Source: Bordetella parapertussis (lineage in GTDB: Bacteria; Pseudomonadota; Gammaproteobacteria; Burkholderiales; Burkholderiaceae_C). From it: a stretch of 14,362 nt of DNA. The notes below the pieces were generated by a model. The model was not told the DNA's origin, made no database searches, and saw only the letters and a list, made by a program, of their open reading frames with translations. A program made the translations under genes and the position numbers. Shown piece after piece: positions 12,623 through 14,362 of the stretch (position 1 is its first letter; each line of letters starts with the position of its first letter). The stretch spans positions 1 to 14,362 of the forward strand of contig CAMDKD010000054.1 in the NCBI GenBank assembly GCA_945901125.1, read 5' to 3'.

Positions 12623-14320
12623 TTAAGCACTGAATTCGGTCAGCAATTCCCCGGCCAGCGCAGCCTGTTCTTTCAAGCCGTCAGCGTCAGCCACCAGTTT
12701 GCCGTTGACCCAAACGCCGTGCACGCCGACCGCGTGCGTGTTCAAGCGCGCGGCGCCGCCGGGCAGATCGAACACCCGGTGCTTAGGACCGCGTCCTACG
12801 GTTTTTGGATCAAACAGCAGCAAGTCTGCGGCATAGCCCTGGCGTATGAGTCCGCGTTCCATCAAACCCAAAATGCGCGCGGGTTGCGCCGTCAGTTTGT
12901 GCACCGCTTGCGTCATAGCCATGGCACCGACGTCCCGCGCCCAGTGGCCGAGCAAATGAAGACCGAAACCGGCATCGTTGAAAAATGTCAGGTGCGCGCC
13001 CGCGTCGCTGAGCGTCACCAGGCTGTGCGGGTCGTTCAGCAATTGCGCGACTGCTTGTGTGTCGCTGTTGAGCAATTGCGCGGTGAACACGGTTTGCAGG
13101 TCTTCGGCCAGCGCCAGATCCAGCACAAAGTCCAAGGGCGCCACACCGAGTTGCTGAGCCAGTTCGGCCACACTGTGTTGCTCGTATTTCTGGTGTTCCT
13201 GTTTTGCGGTTTGCACCACATGCACTTTGTCCCATTCGTTGTTGAACAAACGGAACGTGGTGGCCTGGGCCAGCTCGTTTTTCACACCTTGTCTGAATGA
13301 CGTGTCAGCCAGACAGGTTTTCAAGGCGTCATGCGACAAGCCCATGGCGGGTCTCCAACTGGCCAGTCCTTCAACCGGGTAAGCCGATGCAAACGTGAAG
13401 TCCATGGTCAAGGGGCAGCAAGATACCTGGCCTATCAGCGGCACGCCTTGTTCGTTGGCCTCGGCGATGGCTTTGAAATCATTGAACACGGCTTGCGGAT
13501 TGGTTCCGTTGTGCAGCAGGGCGGCGACCATCACAGGCCGGCCGCTGGCCTCGGACAGCGAGCGCAAAAACGTCATAGGCATTTGGCCGCCTTTGGTCAC
13601 CATGTAAACGCCTTTGCCCTGGTGGCCCATGGCCAGGGTGAGTTGCATCATTTCCTCGTCGCTGGCCAGGCGCGACGGCATAGGCAGGCCGCCTTCGCCG
13701 TTGTGCGCCGGACTGGTGCTGCTGGCAAAACCAACGGCACCGGCGCTCATGGCTTCGCGCACCAGCGCGGCCATGGCTTCAATTTCCTGCGGCGTGGCCG
13801 CGCGTTTGTTGGCCTGTTCGCCCATCACCCAGGTGCGAACGGACGAGTGGCCTATGTAAGCGGCGATGTTGATGGCGCAACGCTTGCGTTTCAACATGGC
13901 CAGGTACTCGGGAAAGGTTTCGAAATCCCAGTCTATGCCTTGCTCCAGCACATCAAGCGACATGCCTTCGACTTGGGTCAGATTACGCATGGTCAATTCG
14001 CGGTCCTGCGGCCGACACGGTGCAATGGTGAAACCGCAATTGCCGATGACGGCAGTGGTCACACCTTGTGCGGGTGAGGGGCGCACATACGCGTCCCAGG
14101 TGATTTGCGCGTCAAAGTGAGTGTGGGCATCAATGATGCCCGGCATGAGTGCCAGACCTTGCGCCTCAATCACCTGGTCTGCGCTATGGCTCAAGCCTAG
14201 GCCTATGGCCAGAATGCGGCCGTCGCGGATGGCGACATCTTGCACCAGCGGTTCTGTGCCGTTGCCGTCGAATACCAAAGCCTGGCGAATGAGAATATCT
14301 GCGTGTGAGTCGGGGTTCAT
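12623..14320 (-). CDS. amidohydrolase, N-acyl-D-amino-acid deacylase (D-aminoacylase) type
   Basis: This 565-residue metal-dependent hydrolase belongs to the COG3653-like amidohydrolases, which cleave amide or related bonds. It has the expected N-terminal sandwich part, then the metal motif HTHFD at 66-70 and GNCGF with C95. The end of the barrel carries SDAGAHL at 438-444 with D439, and GYAADLLLFDP closes the sandwich domain. The segment where D-aminoacylases have SHxR reads VYMVTKGG, so one usual metal ligand seems absent; H270 in LLHNG could be the other. It may belong to a divergent subgroup acting on something other than N-acyl-D-amino acids. The ATG at 14320 has no clear Shine-Dalgarno. 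It lies upstream of the transporter genes on the same strand, so its substrate may be imported by them (inference). Confidence 0.85.
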   Translation of the reverse strand: MNPDSHADILIRQALVFDGNGTEPLVQDVAIRDGRILAIGLGLSHSADQVIEAQGLALMPGIIDAHTHFDAQITWDAYVRPSPAQGVTTAVIGNCGFTIAPCRPQDRELTMRNLTQVEGMSLDVLEQGIDWDFETFPEYLAMLKRKRCAINIAAYIGHSSVRTWVMGEQANKRAATPQEIEAMAALVREAMSAGAVGFASSTSPAHNGEGGLPMPSRLASDEEMMQLTLAMGHQGKGVYMVTKGGQMPMTFLRSLSEASGRPVMVAALLHNGTNPQAVFNDFKAIAEANEQGVPLIGQVSCCPLTMDFTFASAYPVEGLASWRPAMGLSHDALKTCLADTSFRQGVKNELAQATTFRLFNNEWDKVHVVQTAKQEHQKYEQHSVAELAQQLGVAPLDFVLDLALAEDLQTVFTAQLLNSDTQAVAQLLNDPHSLVTLSDAGAHLTFFNDAGFGLHLLGHWARDVGAMAMTQAVHKLTAQPARILGLMERGLIRQGYAADLLLFDPKTVGRGPKHRVFDLPGGAARLNTHAVGVHGVWVNGKLVADADGLKEQAALAGELLTEFSA

Positions 14321-14362
14321 GGGTAAGGTTTGCTCAGGGAAAGTAAAAAATCTGCGACTGGA

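Noticed and set aside
13331..14077. Plus-strand frame of 248 codons inside the amidohydrolase gene
   Set aside because: The minus strand has a full-length amidohydrolase with metal motifs; the opposite frame is Gly/His/Arg-rich without a domain.
1..14362. CRISPR array, tRNA or rRNA genes, replication origin
   Set aside because: No regularly spaced direct repeats, cloverleaf-like stretches or conserved rRNA segments were seen on reading both strands.

Overview
The window looks like a chromosome segment from a betaproteobacterium, most likely Burkholderiales (Comamonadaceae-like). The grounds are a sigma factor / small membrane protein / LTPEER-repeat gene trio that I know as a recurrent Burkholderiales arrangement, the GC-rich metabolic genes, and the Liv-type ABC operon. 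No rRNA, tRNA or CRISPR array was seen, and the organism call is inference.

Region 1 (about 1-2350) is AT-rich, roughly 40% GC where sampled by eye, and is the accessory part. It opens with the C-terminal tail of an IS4-type transposase. Next come a 57-residue small protein, a winged-helix regulator, a 36-residue small protein, a cobalamin-binding protein of the AerR/PpaA type, and a convergent second winged-helix regulator. The two small proteins are homologous to each other, and so are the two regulators, so the locus holds two paralogous pairs around one B12-type sensor. The start codon of the sensor gene lies inside a perfect 10-bp inverted repeat that begins at the stop codon of the 36-residue protein. 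This suggests translation of the sensor is coupled to the small protein. This is the best candidate for an undescribed system here.

Region 2 (about 2348-3710, minus strand) is an operon-like trio: an exported protein made of six 19-residue repeats, an ECF-type sigma factor, and a one-helix membrane protein whose start overlaps the sigma stop (ATGA).

Region 3 (3855-7865) is mainly catabolic and reads on the plus strand: a classical SDR, an extended SDR (epimerase-like) and a Baeyer-Villiger monooxygenase. Between the two SDR genes sit two small minus-strand genes (47 and 88 residues). The intergenic region at 5106-5232 carries two strong inverted repeats.

Region 4 (7882-14320, minus strand) is an amidohydrolase of the N-acyl-D-amino-acid deacylase type followed by a five-gene branched-chain-type ABC transporter in the order binding protein, permease, permease, ATPase, ATPase. 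The last four genes overlap one another. Taken together, regions 3 and 4 suggest uptake of an organic substrate, alcohol/ketone oxidation, ester or lactone formation and hydrolysis. The actual substrate cannot be read from the sequence.
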